Assembly (NCBI RefSeq): GCF_963082655.1
Contig: NC_081555.1
Location: 181,699,262 to 181,763,261, forward strand
Reading direction: 5' to 3'
DNA length: 64,000 bases
DNA from: Stomoxys calcitrans
Taxonomy: Eukaryota > Arthropoda > Insecta > Diptera > Muscidae
Shown one piece after another: positions 21,881 through 34,385 of this stretch. The notes under the pieces are model-generated. The model did not search any database. It had not been told where the DNA came from and saw nothing but the letters and a program-made list of their open reading frames with translations. A program made the position numbers and the translations under genes. Numbering within the stretch: position 1 is the stretch's first letter; each line of letters opens with the position of its first letter.

Positions 21881-22840
21881 GTGTGTGTGAGCCTGAATAC
21901 TCGGCAAGCAGGACTTCCCTTAGACAAAGGAAGTCAGGGATATGGCACTCATCGGACTACTGGCATTCGTCTGTTCTGCTGAAGCCACTGCCTTGGCAAA
22001 ACTACATGGCATAGGCAACCCGACCGACAATGTGCCGGGTGGAACTTTCTTTGATGGCGACCTAGAGGTTGTCATATGATAGAGAGAAGGCTTTGGGCTG
22101 TATGCTTCCCACCTTTCTCAGATACATCGGTTTACACAGAAAGGTCCACGGTGGATGGTAGAATCGGGGAAGCGGGTCATTGAGTTCCTTTAAGTACGGG
22201 AGGCTGAAATATTTCCCATATTCAGGAAATTAGATGTAATTCTTGATCAACAACGGCGATCCTATCAGGTTCTTACAATATATGTAGATAGTCAGCAGTG
22301 GCGCTGAAAACCCTAGCTGTGGGTCATATGAGGTTGGGGCTGGTCGAGGGCTGTAAGGAGCGTCTCGTACAATTGGGAGCTGCGGTTAGATTGTGGTGGG
22401 TTCCGGGCCACTAAGGGGTGTCGGGGGACGAAGAGGCTGATGGACTTGCCTTGACTTGAACCGAGGATGGATTCTGCTTGTGCTACGACGATGGTGAGTC
22501 TCTCCCACTTCTGTTCTAGCTCTTTGAGATAGTTGATGCCTATAAAAGCAAACGAGCCGACATGTCGTGGAATGCCCATGCGGGTGCAAGGTGGAGAAGG
22601 TCTTGTGAGGGACGAGGAGGTCAAATATCCTTGGTCTGAAGAAGTGCGACATTGGGCTCTTGGTAGGACACGCAGCCGGCCATTACGATGTAGGATCGCT
22701 GACATCGCGATGGCCTCGATTCGAGGAGGAGGATCTGGAGTAGGAGACAGTCAACCATCTGCTGTGGCAATGTGCCGCGGAGGTGGGAAAAATACGCAGG
22801 AATATGTGTGAAGACTTTCTTTATACCAGGCACCAAAGGA
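21880..22840 (+). pseudogene. Non-LTR retrotransposon 3' fragment with RNase H domain
   Basis: Around 22310-22450 the plus strand encodes an RNase H end: GHMRLGLVEGCKERLVQLGAA, WWVPGH, a stop, then GVSGDEEADGLA, where the conserved His and Asp region of such domains lies. Around 22650-22830 it encodes ...EDLE, ETVNHLLWQCAAEVGKI, similar to the C-terminal Cys/His segment of I- and R1-like elements but with cysteines missing. Frameshifts and stops break it throughout. The upstream part (21880-22300) is GC-richer and probably from the same element, but I could not place it. Confidence 0.6.
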
Positions 22841-22847
22841 TAGCAGC

Positions 22848-24077
22848 ATATTCATTTTGTCATACCGTTTGCCCCATATCGTATTATAAATTTCCGGCTC
22901 TTTATATATATATGTATATATAAATTCTTCATCGTCGTAAAAATCCAAGAGAATCCATCTAGCCTAGCCCTTTCGTCTGTCCAGTGTAATCACGCTACAG
23001 GCTTAAAAAAGGTACATTAATCTGAAACTTTGCACAGATCGTTTTTTATACACACCACCGAAGGATGGGATGGATTCATTTTGTCATTCCGTTTGCAACA
23101 CATAGAAATATCCATTTCCGACCCTATAAAGTATATATATTTTTGATCAGCGTAAAAATCTAAGACGATCTAGACGACTAGATCTAAGACGATCTAGTTC
23201 GTCCGTTTGTCCTTTTGTCTGTTGAAATCACGCTACAGTCTTTAAAACTAGAGATATTGAGCTGAAACTTTGCACAGATTCGTTTTTTGTCCATAAGAAG
23301 GTTAAGTTTGAAGATGCGCTACATCGGACTTTATCTTAATATAGCCCCCATATAGACCGATCCGTTGATTTAGGGTTTTAGGGCCACAAAAGCTACATTT
23401 ATTATCCGATTTTGCTGAAATTCGGGACAGAGAGTTATGATAGACCACCCGACATCCTTCCTCAATTTGGCACAGATCGGTTAAGATTTCGATATAGCTG
23501 CCATATAGACCGATCCGCCAATTTAGGGTCTAAGGCCCTTAAAAGCCACATTTATTATCCGATTTGGCTGAAATTTGGGACAGTGATTTGTCTTCGACCC
23601 TACGACATCTTTCTTCAATTTGGCTCTGATCGATTCGATTTAGATATAGCTGCTATATAGACCGATCTAGATTTTGGGGCCATAAAAGGCGCATTTATTG
23701 TCCGATGTCGCTGAAATTTGAGACAGTGAGTTATGTTAGGCTTTTCGACGTCCTTTTTCAATTTGGCTCAGATCGGTCTGGATTTGAATATAGCTGTCAT
23801 ATAGACCGATCTTTCGATTTAAGGTTTTGGGCCCATAAAAGGCGCATTTATTGTCCGGTTTCGCCGAAAATTGGGACAGCGCTTTGTGTTAGGCTCTTCG
23901 AAATTTTTCTGCAACTTGGTCCAAATCGGTCCAGATTTCGATATAGCTGCCATGTAGACCGATATCTGGATTTAAAGTCTTGGCACCTTAAAAGGCGCAT
24001 ATATAATCCGATTTCACTGAAATTTGACAAAGTGACTCATGTTAGGCTTTTCGACATCCGTGTCGACCCACGGTCTG
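22848..24077 (-). repeat. Family-A repeat(s), tail partly duplicated
   Basis: 22848-23040 carries a first tail/core segment ('cattttgtcataccgtttgc', TA run, 'tgaaactttgcacagatcg'). At 23047 a second tail (ACACACCACCGAAGGATGGG) starts and runs through the core ('gtccgtttgtccttttgtct') into six units with 'tagctgccatatagaccgat' and 'cataaaag..cgcatttattgtcc'. It ends near 24077 without a head. Confidence 0.82.
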
Positions 24078-24365
24078 CTATCTGTTGGAAAAGGTCCAAT
24101 GCATGGTACAGTGACTCCCATGGTATACACATGTTTCGGTGCATCTTTCGGAAGTTGGGTCAAAAGCTTCCAACGCTATGCAACGGCTCTCGCCGCTGTA
24201 CCGAATGTTCAGCTTCGAATCGCGGTAGGGCTCCTATTTACCTGTTAAGGCGAAGATCATTTTTATTTCATAATTCTCATTTTATTTTCCTTTCGAGTTG
24301 ATCTTAGTGATCCATTGCAAAAAATCAATCAGTAAGCTCGTCTCGATATCCCAGGACCAAACCAA

Positions 24366-25257
24366 AAAAACGCAAAATCAGACGAACATATATAAGGGAT
24401 CTATACCTAATTCTGAACCGATTTAGAACAAACTTCTCATATAAAGTTGTAGGTGCCGATAAAAGCGTTGTGCAAAATGTTGGCAATATTGATCAATATA
24501 TGCGCTTGCAGGGATCCTAGAAGTGAAAATCGGGCGATATATATATATATGAGAGCTATATCTAAATTTGAACCGATTTCCTTGATATCCACAAGTGATG
24601 TCAAAAGGAAATACTTCCTGCCAAATTTCGAGAGAATCGGTTAACAAATTACCATTTTATTGCAATATTACTGCAAATCGGATGAATATATATATGGGAG
24701 CCATATCTAAATCTGAACCGATTTCGAGTAAATTTTACAGACATTGAGGCAGTCGTCAAGGAAAGCGCTGTAAGAAGTTTTGGGAAGATTGGTCAATAAA
24801 TGCGCTTGTAGTCGCTCAAGGAGTTAAATGAAATGAAATTCGGCAGTAATGTCAAGAGCTATAAGAAAATTCTTCCCGCCAAATTTCCAGAGAATCGGTT
24901 AATAAATGACCATTTTATTGCATTATTACTGCAAATCGGACTAACATATATATGGGAGCTATAGCCAAATCTGGACCGATTTTTTCCAATTTCAATAGGC
25001 TTTGTCTCTAGGTCGAAAAACAAGCCTGTACCGAATTTGAAGACGATCGGAAGAAAACTGCGACTGCAATTTGTACACAAATTAGCATGGACAGACGGAC
25101 AGACAGACAGGCGGACATAGCTAAATCGAATCAGAAAGTGATTCTGAGTCGATCGGTATACTTGTCAATGGGTCTACCTCTCTTCCCTCTGGGTGTTACC
25201 AGCAAATGCACTAACTTATAATTTTCTGTACCACAGTAGTGGTGTAGGGTATAAAAA
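24366..25257 (+). repeat. Family-C repeat, headless, with complete tail
   Basis: Units with 'acatatatatgggagccata', the GACR tract 25090-25118, 'acatagctaaatcgaatcag', and the tail 'gtggtgtagggtataaaaaa' at 25239-25257. It is the clearest uninterrupted example of the family-C 3' end, and it shows the empty form of the SINE site at 13491. Confidence 0.85.
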
Positions 25258-26429
25258 ATTGCCTCCAGTTCTGGTAAAATTTTATGCTGGGTTATAGCAT
25301 AGTTATAGTTGGGCCTACATAACAAAAATCTGGTCATGTGTGTCTGTGTCAATTTGTGCTCTGTTGCCACTGGTGCTGTCAACAGCATTTAGAAGTCGTT
25401 TTAGAAAAAGAAATAAACTTGAGCGGAGCAAAAAAAAAAATAAAAAGTAAATATGAAAATTGTACATTTTCACAAATTTACAGAGAATGACATTGATTTT
25501 CTAGAAATTGTTGTCAATTTATGTTGAATTCATTTCATTCATTCATTCATTTATTCGTTCGTTGGTTCTTTCTTTGTGACTTTTGAACATCCGGTCGTGG
25601 TTGTTGTTCTTGTTGTCATTGTCGACCATTTCATATCCAGTTTGTTTAGCCTCTTGGGATATTTTCGAAGGAACAGAACCTTTGTTATCTAAGAACACAA
25701 ACACACACACACGCATTCACTCACGCTCATATGCATGCACAAATATTTGAACACATGGACATAGCCATTTTATTCTGTGTGATCCCTTGTCGCCTCATCA
25801 TTTGAATGAGTGTGCGTGTGTGTGTGCGAGTGTGTGTGTGCGTGAGTGTGAGTGTGGTGAAGACTATCTTCCGGTATTCTCCTTCTCTTCTTCTTGGCTG
25901 GCATGCTATTAAGACATTCAAATTGTTTGTGTAGTGGTAGTAATAATTGTCGACTGTTGTGACAGTGGTGACAGTAGCAGTAGCAGTCGTAGTCTATATC
26001 TCTTTATCTGTGTCGCTTTGGGTCTTGGTCTTCCTCCCCTCCTTACAAATATTTGTTTTTCATATGCAAATCAGTTGAGTTGCCTTGCTTGCCTGCCCTG
26101 CCCTGCCAATATGAGTCGCTAAGGCATCAGTCATCTTGTTTTGGTTATCGTGTACATATGGCTGGCTGGACGACTATGGGGTTGTTGTGTGTGTGAGTGG
26201 GGTGGATGGTATTTAGACCCACTTTGCTGTATAGCATTTGCCGGTCGTAATACATAGACACGCACAGATTTGTTTATTTTCATTTATTATTTATTCAAAA
26301 TAGTTTTAACAACACTAACAAATTGGTTAGAGATTTTGGTTGATTTTTGGCCAAGTCTACAATGGGATAGAGTGAAATTGTAAATTAAATATTAAGCTTA
26401 GCTGAATATGTTCTTGCTGTGAAGTAGGG
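25258..26429. other. Unique region with GT/CA and ATTC simple repeats, no gene seen
   Basis: ATTC runs at 25532-25556, CA at 25697-25712, a GTGTGC/GTGAGTGT tract at 25807-25856 and AGTAGC near 25972-25990. Frames are short and cross these tracts. Confidence 0.5.
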
Positions 26430-26613
26430 CAAAAATTTTCAAATTTCAGTGAAAACAGGCAAGAAATCGGCAGATCGGTTTATATGGAGGCTATATCAAG
26501 ATGTAGTCCGATATAGCGCATCTTCGAATTTAACCTGCCTATGGACAAAAGTTGAATCTGTGCAAAGTTTCCATTGATTATCAACATTTATATACCCACT
26601 ACAATAGAATGGG

Positions 26614-26837
26614 AAGGCCGCGGTAGCGCAGAGGTTAGCATGTCCTCCAATAAAGCTGAACGCTTTGTTTCTTGGCGAAGACATCAGAAACAAAATTTCA
26701 GTGCTGGTTGTCCCCTACAAATGCTGACGACATTTGTTCTAAAAAAAATTTTCCCAAAGAGGAGGATCGGACAGCACTAATTGATATGGGAGAAGTTTCC
26801 CCCGTTCCTTATTGGAATGTTCAAGGGCAAATTATCC
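26614..26837 (+). mobile_element. tRNA-derived SINE, copy 3
   Basis: The head 'ggccgcggtagcgcagaggt' contains the A box. The B box is decayed ('tttgtttcttgg'). The body and 3' end ('gttccttattggaatgttca', 'agggcaaatta') match the family. It is flanked by ATAGAATGGG (26604-26613) and ATAGGATGGG (26838-26847), a probable target duplication with one change, within a family-B tail. Confidence 0.85.
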
Positions 26838-27200
26838 ATAGGATGGGTGGTTTACTAACCTAGTCATTCCGTTTGTTACACCTCGAAGTCGATCTAGCCA
26901 TGTCCGTCCGTCCGTAGCGATAGCGAACGAATAGAAAAATCTGCTCCAATTTTTGCACAGATACTTCTTATTGATATAGGCCGTTGGGGGAAGGCCCCAT
27001 ATAAAAATTTGGGTGAAACTAGGCACGAAGGCTTCTGTTTTGACTTATAACATCAGTGATAAACATGATGCGAATCGTTCTAGCCACCATATAAATCGAC
27101 CCCGGATTTTATATCTTGAGCCCCTAGAAGCCTTAATTTTTGTACGCAAAATACTTTTATACTCTCCAAAACCCCGCCCAGATAGGTCCATAAATACATG
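26838..27200 (-). repeat. Family-B repeat, 3' part
   Basis: Has 'catcctatgg'-type tail sequence ('ataggatgggtggtttacta'), 'tttgttacacctcgaa', the core 'tagccatgtccgtccgtccg' and units with 'tatcttgagcccctagaag'. The first tail bases lie on the other side of the SINE (26590-26603). Confidence 0.7.
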
Positions 27201-27221
27201 TTGCCTCGATATATAACGAGA

Positions 27222-29449
27222 TCTCAGTTTGTTTGTTTGTTCCCTATAGACTCAAAAACGGCTGAACCGATTCACCAATCCGTTTATATGGCAGCTATAT
27301 CAGGTTATAAACCGATTTGAACCATACTTGGCACAGTTGTTGGTTATGATAACAAATCACGTCGTACAAAATTTCATTCCAATTGGATAAGAATTGCACA
27401 CTCTAGAGGCTCAAGAAGTCAAGACCCAAGATCGGTTTATATGGCAGCTATATCAAAACATGGACCGATATGGCCCATTTACAATACCAACGGACAGCTA
27501 AGCACGCTAACTTCCGAAGGAAGCACAGAATGACGAAATTAGTATACCCCCCATCCTATGGTGGAGGGTATAAAAACGGCTGAACCGATATTCTTGAAAT
27601 TTTCACCCGTGGTGAAAATTTTCATCCCGTGGTGAAAATAGGATACTACATTTTTCGATATCTGAAGGGGGAACGAACCCTCCCCTTACCCTAATTTTCA
27701 GAAACGCCAGATCTCGGAGATGGGTGGTGCGATTTAAGCGAAATTTTGTGTGCTCTCTTATAGTAACCTAAAAACAAAAATTTTGTATTCAAATTTCGGA
27801 TGGGGTATCTGGGGGGCCGCCCCATCCCTCCAAACCTACAAAATATATGTATAGACCAATCACGATAATATTGGACTCAATTGAAAGGTATTAATATAAG
27901 AAAACGAATCTAATATCCAATTGTCATACCAAGTTTTCGGGGGACCACCCCAACCCCCAAAACACCCCGAAATTGGACATATTTATCAACCATGGCAATA
28001 TGGGACTCAAATGAAAGGTATTTTCGAGTAGGATACGATGATATCCAAATGCGGGACCAAGTTTCTGGGGGTCCACCCCTTCAACAAAACACCCCCCAAA
28101 CATGACTTATTTACTGACCATGGCAATATGGGGCTTAAATAAAAGCTATTTGAGTGTAAAATACGAATCCGATATCCAAATTTGTGTTTGGTGGGCCGCC
28201 CTTCCTCAAAAACATGGTCCAAAGAGGACAAATTTACGACCATATCAATATGGGGCCCAAATGAAAGGTCTTTGTGAGATAGGCACGAATCTGATATTAA
28301 TATTCGGGAAAAAGTTTTTATGGGACCACCCCACCTCACTAACACCACCCAAATAGGAAGTATTTTCTGACCGTTGGGGCTCAAATGAAAGGTATTTGGG
28401 AGTAGACCAGGAATCTGATATTAACATTCGGGACCAACCGTCTAGGGGACATCTCAACACCTTAAAAACCCATGTAATTGCTCACTAAGACAATTTGGCT
28501 CTTCAAGACAGTTGGGCTCGATATTGATAGCTTTTCGGGCCCAAACCCCAAACCGGACATATTTACTGACTTTTGCAATAACTGGCTTAAATGAATGGCA
28601 TTTGAGATTATAAAACGAATTTGATGTCTAATTTCGAGGCCAATGCCAATATAGGGTTCAAATAAATGATATATAGATACATGAGAATAGAGCACGTAGC
28701 TGATATTTTTCCAGGGTTTAGTGTTTGGGCGACCACCCCACTCCCCAAAACACCCCTAAATCGGGCATATTTATCGACCATGTCAATCAGGGGCTCATAT
28801 GGAATTGATACCCATTTTCGGGACCAATTTTCTGGGGGTCTACCCCTTTCCCAAAATAGACCACAAACAGCAATTATTTACTCACCATCGCAATATGGAG
28901 CTCAAATAAAGGTATTTGGGAGTTGAATACGAATATCCAACTGTACGACCATGTATTTGGGGCATAGCTCTTTTCCCAAAACCACCCAAAGGGTAAACAT
29001 TTGCCGACCTTGCCATTATGTGGCTCAAGTGAAAGGTATTTGAGATTGGAAAACTAATTTGATAACCAATTTTGGGGCCAAGTGTTTGGGGGACGCCTCA
29101 TCCTACTTAAACCAAAGGCAATATGAAGTTTAAATAAATGGTATTTGAGACAAGAGGACGATGCTGGTATTTTTAAAGGGCCAAGTGTCTAGGCGACATC
29201 ATGAGGATATCGGGCGGAATTAAAGTCTTTTTAGAATGGCATTGAACCCTCCGAACGCATTCATAGTCCAATAAAGATGATATGGAATTCAGATAAAAGC
29301 ACTTATATTGTTAGATTATTGTTATACTTTTTTCGTAGCATGACATATCACTAAAAGCTCTTTTTTCTGTCGAAAATAACTATTCAAAGGATCATTTTGT
29401 TCCATATAAAGTAAAAGAAGACGCAGGGGAGCTGGCCCTGTTCAGCTAG
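27222..29449 (+). mobile_element. Non-autonomous Helitron, with a nested family-B insertion
   Basis: The 5' side is 'tctcagtttgtttgtttgtt' preceded by A, then 'cggctgaaccga'. A family-B copy (27272-27571) follows, and the Helitron resumes at 'ttcttgaaattttcac'. About a dozen ~130-bp units follow ('atggcaatatgggactcaaa'). The 3' end is 'ggccctgttcag' and CTAG at 29446-29449, followed by T. No coding capacity was seen. Confidence 0.75.
27272..27571 (+). repeat. Family-B repeat (5'-truncated) with 18-bp flanking direct repeat
   Basis: It carries two units with 'atggcagctatatca' and the tail 'ccatcctatggtggagggta'; the GACR core is missing. The 18 bases AAAAACGGCTGAACCGAT occur immediately before it (27254-27271) and again immediately after it (27572-27589). 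The flanks are continuous Helitron sequence. A 5' truncation, an A-run at the 3' junction and a long target duplication fit a retroposed element. Confidence 0.85.
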
Positions 29450-29659
29450 TACTACATAAAAACGCCAAGTGTACCTTTTTATTTATCAAGAAACCGAATG
29501 CTTGTTGAAAGTCCCAATAGCATGTTCCTTGTTGAGAAATTTTGCTCGGCTAAATACTTGACTTTAATTGGCTATGACAGAAAATTTGCCGGAATTTATA
29601 ATAGATTTCTGAATATCTCGGTCATCTTCGCCCCACCGAGACCATGTTTTGAGAAGTCC

Positions 29660-30615
29660 TTAACCACTTGATCTTTCCTGGTACAAAATTTCAGCCAAAT
29701 CGGATGAGGTTCAAGAAGTCAAGATCCTAGATCGGTTTATATGGCAGCTATATCATACTAAGCACAGTTATTGGAAGTCGTAATAAAACACCTCATGCAA
29801 AATTTCAGCCAAATCCCGAGAATTTCCCGCTCTATTGGCTCAAGAAGTCAAGTTCCAAGATCGGTTTATATGACAGCTATACCAGATTAAAAACCGATTT
29901 GAATCATACTTAGCACAGTTGTTGAAAGTGATACCAAAACACTACGTGCAAAATTTCAGTTTACGAGAATTGCGCCCTCTAGAGGCTCAAGAAGTCAAGA
30001 CCCAAGATCGGTTTATATGGCAGCTATCTCAAAGCATGGACCGATTTAAACCAGCGTAGTTGCGTAGTTGTTGGAAGTGCTACCAAAACACTACGAGCAA
30101 AATTTCAATAAAATCTGACGAAAATTGCGCCCTCTAGAGGCTCAAGAAATCAAGACCCAAAATCGCTTAATATGGCAGCTATATCAAAACATGAAGCGAC
30201 GTAAACCGTACTTAGCGTAGTTTTTGGAAGTGGTACCAAAACACCACGTGCAAAATTTCAATAAAATTGGATAAGAATTGCGCCCTCTAAAGGCTCAAGA
30301 AATCAAGACCCAATATTGGTTTATATGGCAGCTATATCAAAACATGGACCGATTTCGCCCATTTACAATACCAACTGACCTACACTAATGAAAATTATTT
30401 GTGCAACATTTCAAGCGGCTAGCTTTACTCCTTCGAAATTTAGCGTGATTTCGAAAGACAGACGGACGGACAGACGGACATGGCTAGATCGACTTTAAAT
30501 GACATGACGGTCAAGAATATATATACTTTATGGGGTCTTAGACGCATATTTCGAGGTGTTACAAACATAATGACGAAATTAGTATACCCTCATGCTATGG
30601 TGGAGGTTTATACCC
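29660..30615 (+). repeat. Family-B repeat, headless
   Basis: Five units of 'cagctatatca..atggaccgat' with 'gcgccctctagaggctcaag', the GACR core at 30455-30480 next to 'catggctagatcgacttt', and a tail 'catgctatggtggaggttta'. No hairpin head is present. Confidence 0.82.
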
Positions 30616-31685
30616 TCCACTCTAATTCGGACGAGAAATATAAGCAGTCTTAAGTTTTTATCCTCACCACATGTCGTTCCCACCCATTGTTCTGTGACTC
30701 TGTGACATTTAGGCAGATGTCTCTTTGGTAACCCAATATTGATGTGTATGTGTGCTTTGGTTAGTGGCCTATATGCGATTTGGCTTTGTGTTTTGGTCTG
30801 ATCTAATGATTTCGAATACTTGTCATCATTTGGAATATAATAATTTGCATTCTCTTTCCCCGTTTCATGTCGAATTTTGCATTTTCATTTAATTAATTGA
30901 CATTTCCGTTACTATAAATTGTGTGTAGTTGCCACAGAATCGACGGGCTGTCTATTCCATTTGTGTGACTACTTATTATGTGTCGAATGAGACCCCGCAC
31001 CGAATTATATGCGTGTTTGAATACATTCTACAAATAAATAAATAAATGGCAAGTGCGGCGTTCGTCCCAAAGTGTCCAAAAGACAATTTTTCGGTAAATT
31101 ATTGAGGGTGTATTCAGTGCCATGAAACCAACAATGTGCGTACATTTGTCTCATTAAGCACCGCAGTATAATGCCTATTAAATAAACTGGCCATTTGTGG
31201 TGAACATGTAGAATTTGTGCATTTTTAAACAATTTTCAATACAAAGTCATGGGTTATTAATTGTATGTTGTCAGCATAAACAAGTTACCACTCCTAAAGT
31301 TCCAACGGCCGGAGTGTTGAAAAAGTCAGATGGAGGACCGAGTAGAAACACCACTTTACATGTAAAATGTTAGTCATATGGGATATTAAATGAGCCACTA
31401 TGGGCTGAAGAAGTCAATTTCTAAGGCAGCTATGTCAGGTTATGGATGGATTTGGACTATGCAAATGCAATAGTTCAGACATATTAGAAAAAATTGTGTT
31501 CACCAGTAAGTCAATAGAATGATCAGTTCATATATCTGATATATTACAATTTGGACCGACTTGGACTTTGTATTATCTCAACGTAATAGTTCCAGGTTGA
31601 TATTGCAAGGAACAAAATAGGTATACCCAACAATCGTCCTGGGGTTCAATTCCTTTCTATGGAACATGAATGAAAACATGCTAAC
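30616..31685. other. Unique AT-rich region, no gene seen
   Basis: Ordinary AT-rich sequence, followed by diverged family-B-like traces at 31380-31600. No credible frame. Confidence 0.5.
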
Positions 31686-34385
31686 AAAATGTCTTTATAT
31701 AACCACCACTGAAGGATGGGGGTACAATTCGGTGCAAATTGGATAACTTTAGCACACAAATTCGGCACGGACATTGAGTGGTCAAATAAATACAAGTCAC
31801 TGTTCAAAGTCGTAGAACAAAATATTACTTTTTTTGGCAACTATATCCAAATCTAATCCGATCTGAACCATATAGGGCACTGATGTCGAAAAGCCTAACG
31901 TAAGTCATTGTGTCAAATTTCGACGAAATCGGATAATAAAAGCGCTTTTTATAAGATCAAGACTTTAAATCGGGAGATCGTTTTATATGGCACCTATAAA
32001 CAAATCTGGACCGATGTGGGCCAAATTAAACAAGGATATATTATCATCCTATTTTATTACAACTCCAGTACTGTATCCGTTGTTATACATTAAAAGTGGC
32101 TGCTCTCTATGATATTTTATTCAGGTCCCGAGAACTCAAATATAAGTAATATTTTCAGACAATAGATCTACTTTTTATGGGACTAAGACCTTGAATTTGA
32201 AAAAATCGGTGTATATGGCAGCTATATCTATATGGTCTGATCTAACTTATAAGTGGGTCGGATGTCGGGAGGCTTAAACCAACTCACTATTTGAAATTTC
32301 AGCGAAATTGGGTACTAAATGGTGCTTTTATGGGTTCATGATCCTGAAACGGCAGATCGGCTACATCGAAATATCGCTCGATCTGAAACATATTTGGGCG
32401 GAAGTCGGGAGGCTCGAAAAACTCACTGTTTCAAATTTCAGCGAAATCGGGTAATAAATAAAGCCTTTATGGGCTTTAGACCCCTTATCGACAGATCGTC
32501 ATAGATGATAGCTTTAACTAAATAGAATCCTTTTTGAACCATATTTGGGTTCCATCTTGGGAAGCGTAAAACAACTCACTGCTAAATCGGATAAAAAAAA
32601 GGCATATATGAGCATTAGACCCTTTATAGGCAGATTGGTCTATATGGCAGCTATATCTAAATATAGTCCGATCTGAATCATATTTGGGTTGGGTGTCGGG
32701 AAACCTGAAAGTAATCACAGTTTCAAGTTTCAGCGAAATCGAATAAGAAACAAGTAAAAAGGCGTTAAGTTCGGCCGAGCCGAACTTTGGATACCCACCA
32801 CCTCGGGTATATATGTAAACCACCTTTAATCAAAATTCGGTGAAAATTTCATGCCTTATACTCATATACCTCATACCGATCTGAACAATATACGACACGG
32901 ATGTCGAAAAGCCGAACATAAGTCGCTGTGTCAAATTTCAGTGAAATCGGATTATAAATGCGCCTTTTATGAGGCCAAGACTTTAAATCGAGATATCGGT
33001 CTACATGGCAGCTATATCCAAATCTGGCCCGATTTGTGCCAAGTTGCATAAACATGTCGAAATGCCTAACACAAAGCACTGTCCCAAATTTCGGCGAAAT
33101 CGGACAATAAATCCCTTTTTTATGGGCCCTAAACCTTGAATCGAGAGATCGGTCTATATGGCAGCTATATGGAAATCTGGAGCGATCTGGGCAAAACTTA
33201 AGAAGGACGTCGATGAGCCTAACCAAACTCACTGTCTCAAATTTCAGCGACATCAGACAATAAATGCGTCTTTTATGGCCCCAAAAGCTAAAACCTAGAT
33301 ATCGGTCTATATGGCAGCTATATCCAAATCTGGACCGATCTGTACGATATTACAAAAGTATGTCAGTGGGCTTAACTTAGCTCACTGTTCCAAATTTCGG
33401 CGACATCGGACAATAAATGAGCATTTTATGGGCCCAAAACCATAAATCAAGAAACCGGTCTATATGGCAGCTATATCTAAATCTGAACCGATCTGGACCA
33501 AATTGAAGAAATATGTCAAAGCGCCTAACACAACTCACTGTCCCAAATTTCAGTAAAATCGGATAATAAATGTGGCTTTTATGGGCCTTAGACCCTAAAT
33601 CGGAGGATAGGTCTCTATGGCAGCTATATCGAAATCTGGACCGATCTGAGCCAAATTGACGAAGGATGTCGCGAAGGGCCTAACACATCTCACTGCCCCA
33701 AATTTCAGCAAAATCGGATAATAAATGTGGCTTTTATGGGGCTAAGACCCTAAATCGGCGGATCGGTCTATATGGGGGCTATATCAAGATACAGTCCCAT
33801 ATAGCCCATCTTCGAACTTAGCCTGCTTATGGACAAAAAAAGAATCTGTGCAAAATTTCAGCTCAATATCTCTATTTTTAAAGACTGTAGCGTGATTTCA
33901 ACAGACAGACGGACAGACGGACGGACGTGTCTAGATCGTCTTAGATTTTTACGCTGATCAAGAATATATATACTTTATAGGGTCGGAAATGGATATTTGG
34001 ATGTGTTGCAAACGGAATGACAAAATGAATATACCCCCATCCTTCGGTGGTGGGTATAAAAAAGCATACATGGGCATTAGAACCTTTATCGGAAGATCGG
34101 TCTATATAGCAGTTATATCCAAATATGGTCAGATTTGGCCCGTTCAAATCTTAACCAGCGTGCATCAAGAAGACGTATCTGTGCCAAATTTCAGCTCAGT
34201 ATCTCAATTTTTGAAGGCTGTAAAGTGATTGTAACAGACGGAGGGACAGACGGACAGACACACGGACATCGTTATATCGTCTTAGAATTTTACGACGATC
34301 TGAAATATATATATACTTTGTAGGGTGTTGTGAACGAAATGACTAATTTAATATACACCCTTTCCTACGGTGTTGGGTATAAAAA
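31686..34385 (+). repeat. Family-A repeats, one nested in another
   Basis: An older A copy runs from about 31686 to 32753 and resumes at about 34073-34385, where it reaches its own GACR core (34238-34267) and tail ('gtgttgggtataaaaa'). Between them lies a younger full-length A copy (32754-34072). The join at 32753 falls inside the 'gcgaaatcg..ataa' motif of a unit, and the sequence after 34072 continues that unit ('catgggcattagaac'). Confidence 0.8.
32754..34072 (+). repeat. Family-A repeat, full-length reference copy
   Basis: Starts AACAAGTAAAAAGGCGTTAA, with hairpin head TTCGGCC-G-AGCCGAA, 'ggatacccaccacctcggg', then six to seven units of about 155-180 bp ('gtctatatggcagctatatc', 'ctgtcccaaatttc', 'ataaatg..ctttta'). 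The core (33901-33985) has a GACR tract, 'gtctagatcgtctta' and a TA run. The tail is 'ccatccttcggtggtgggta' plus TAAAAAA. It has no coding capacity. Confidence 0.88.

Noticed and set aside
23705..24301. 198-residue plus-strand frame
   Set aside because: Entirely within antisense family-A units and following sequence. The repeated 'FRYSCHIDRS' pattern is the translation of the tandem DNA repeat, not a protein repeat.
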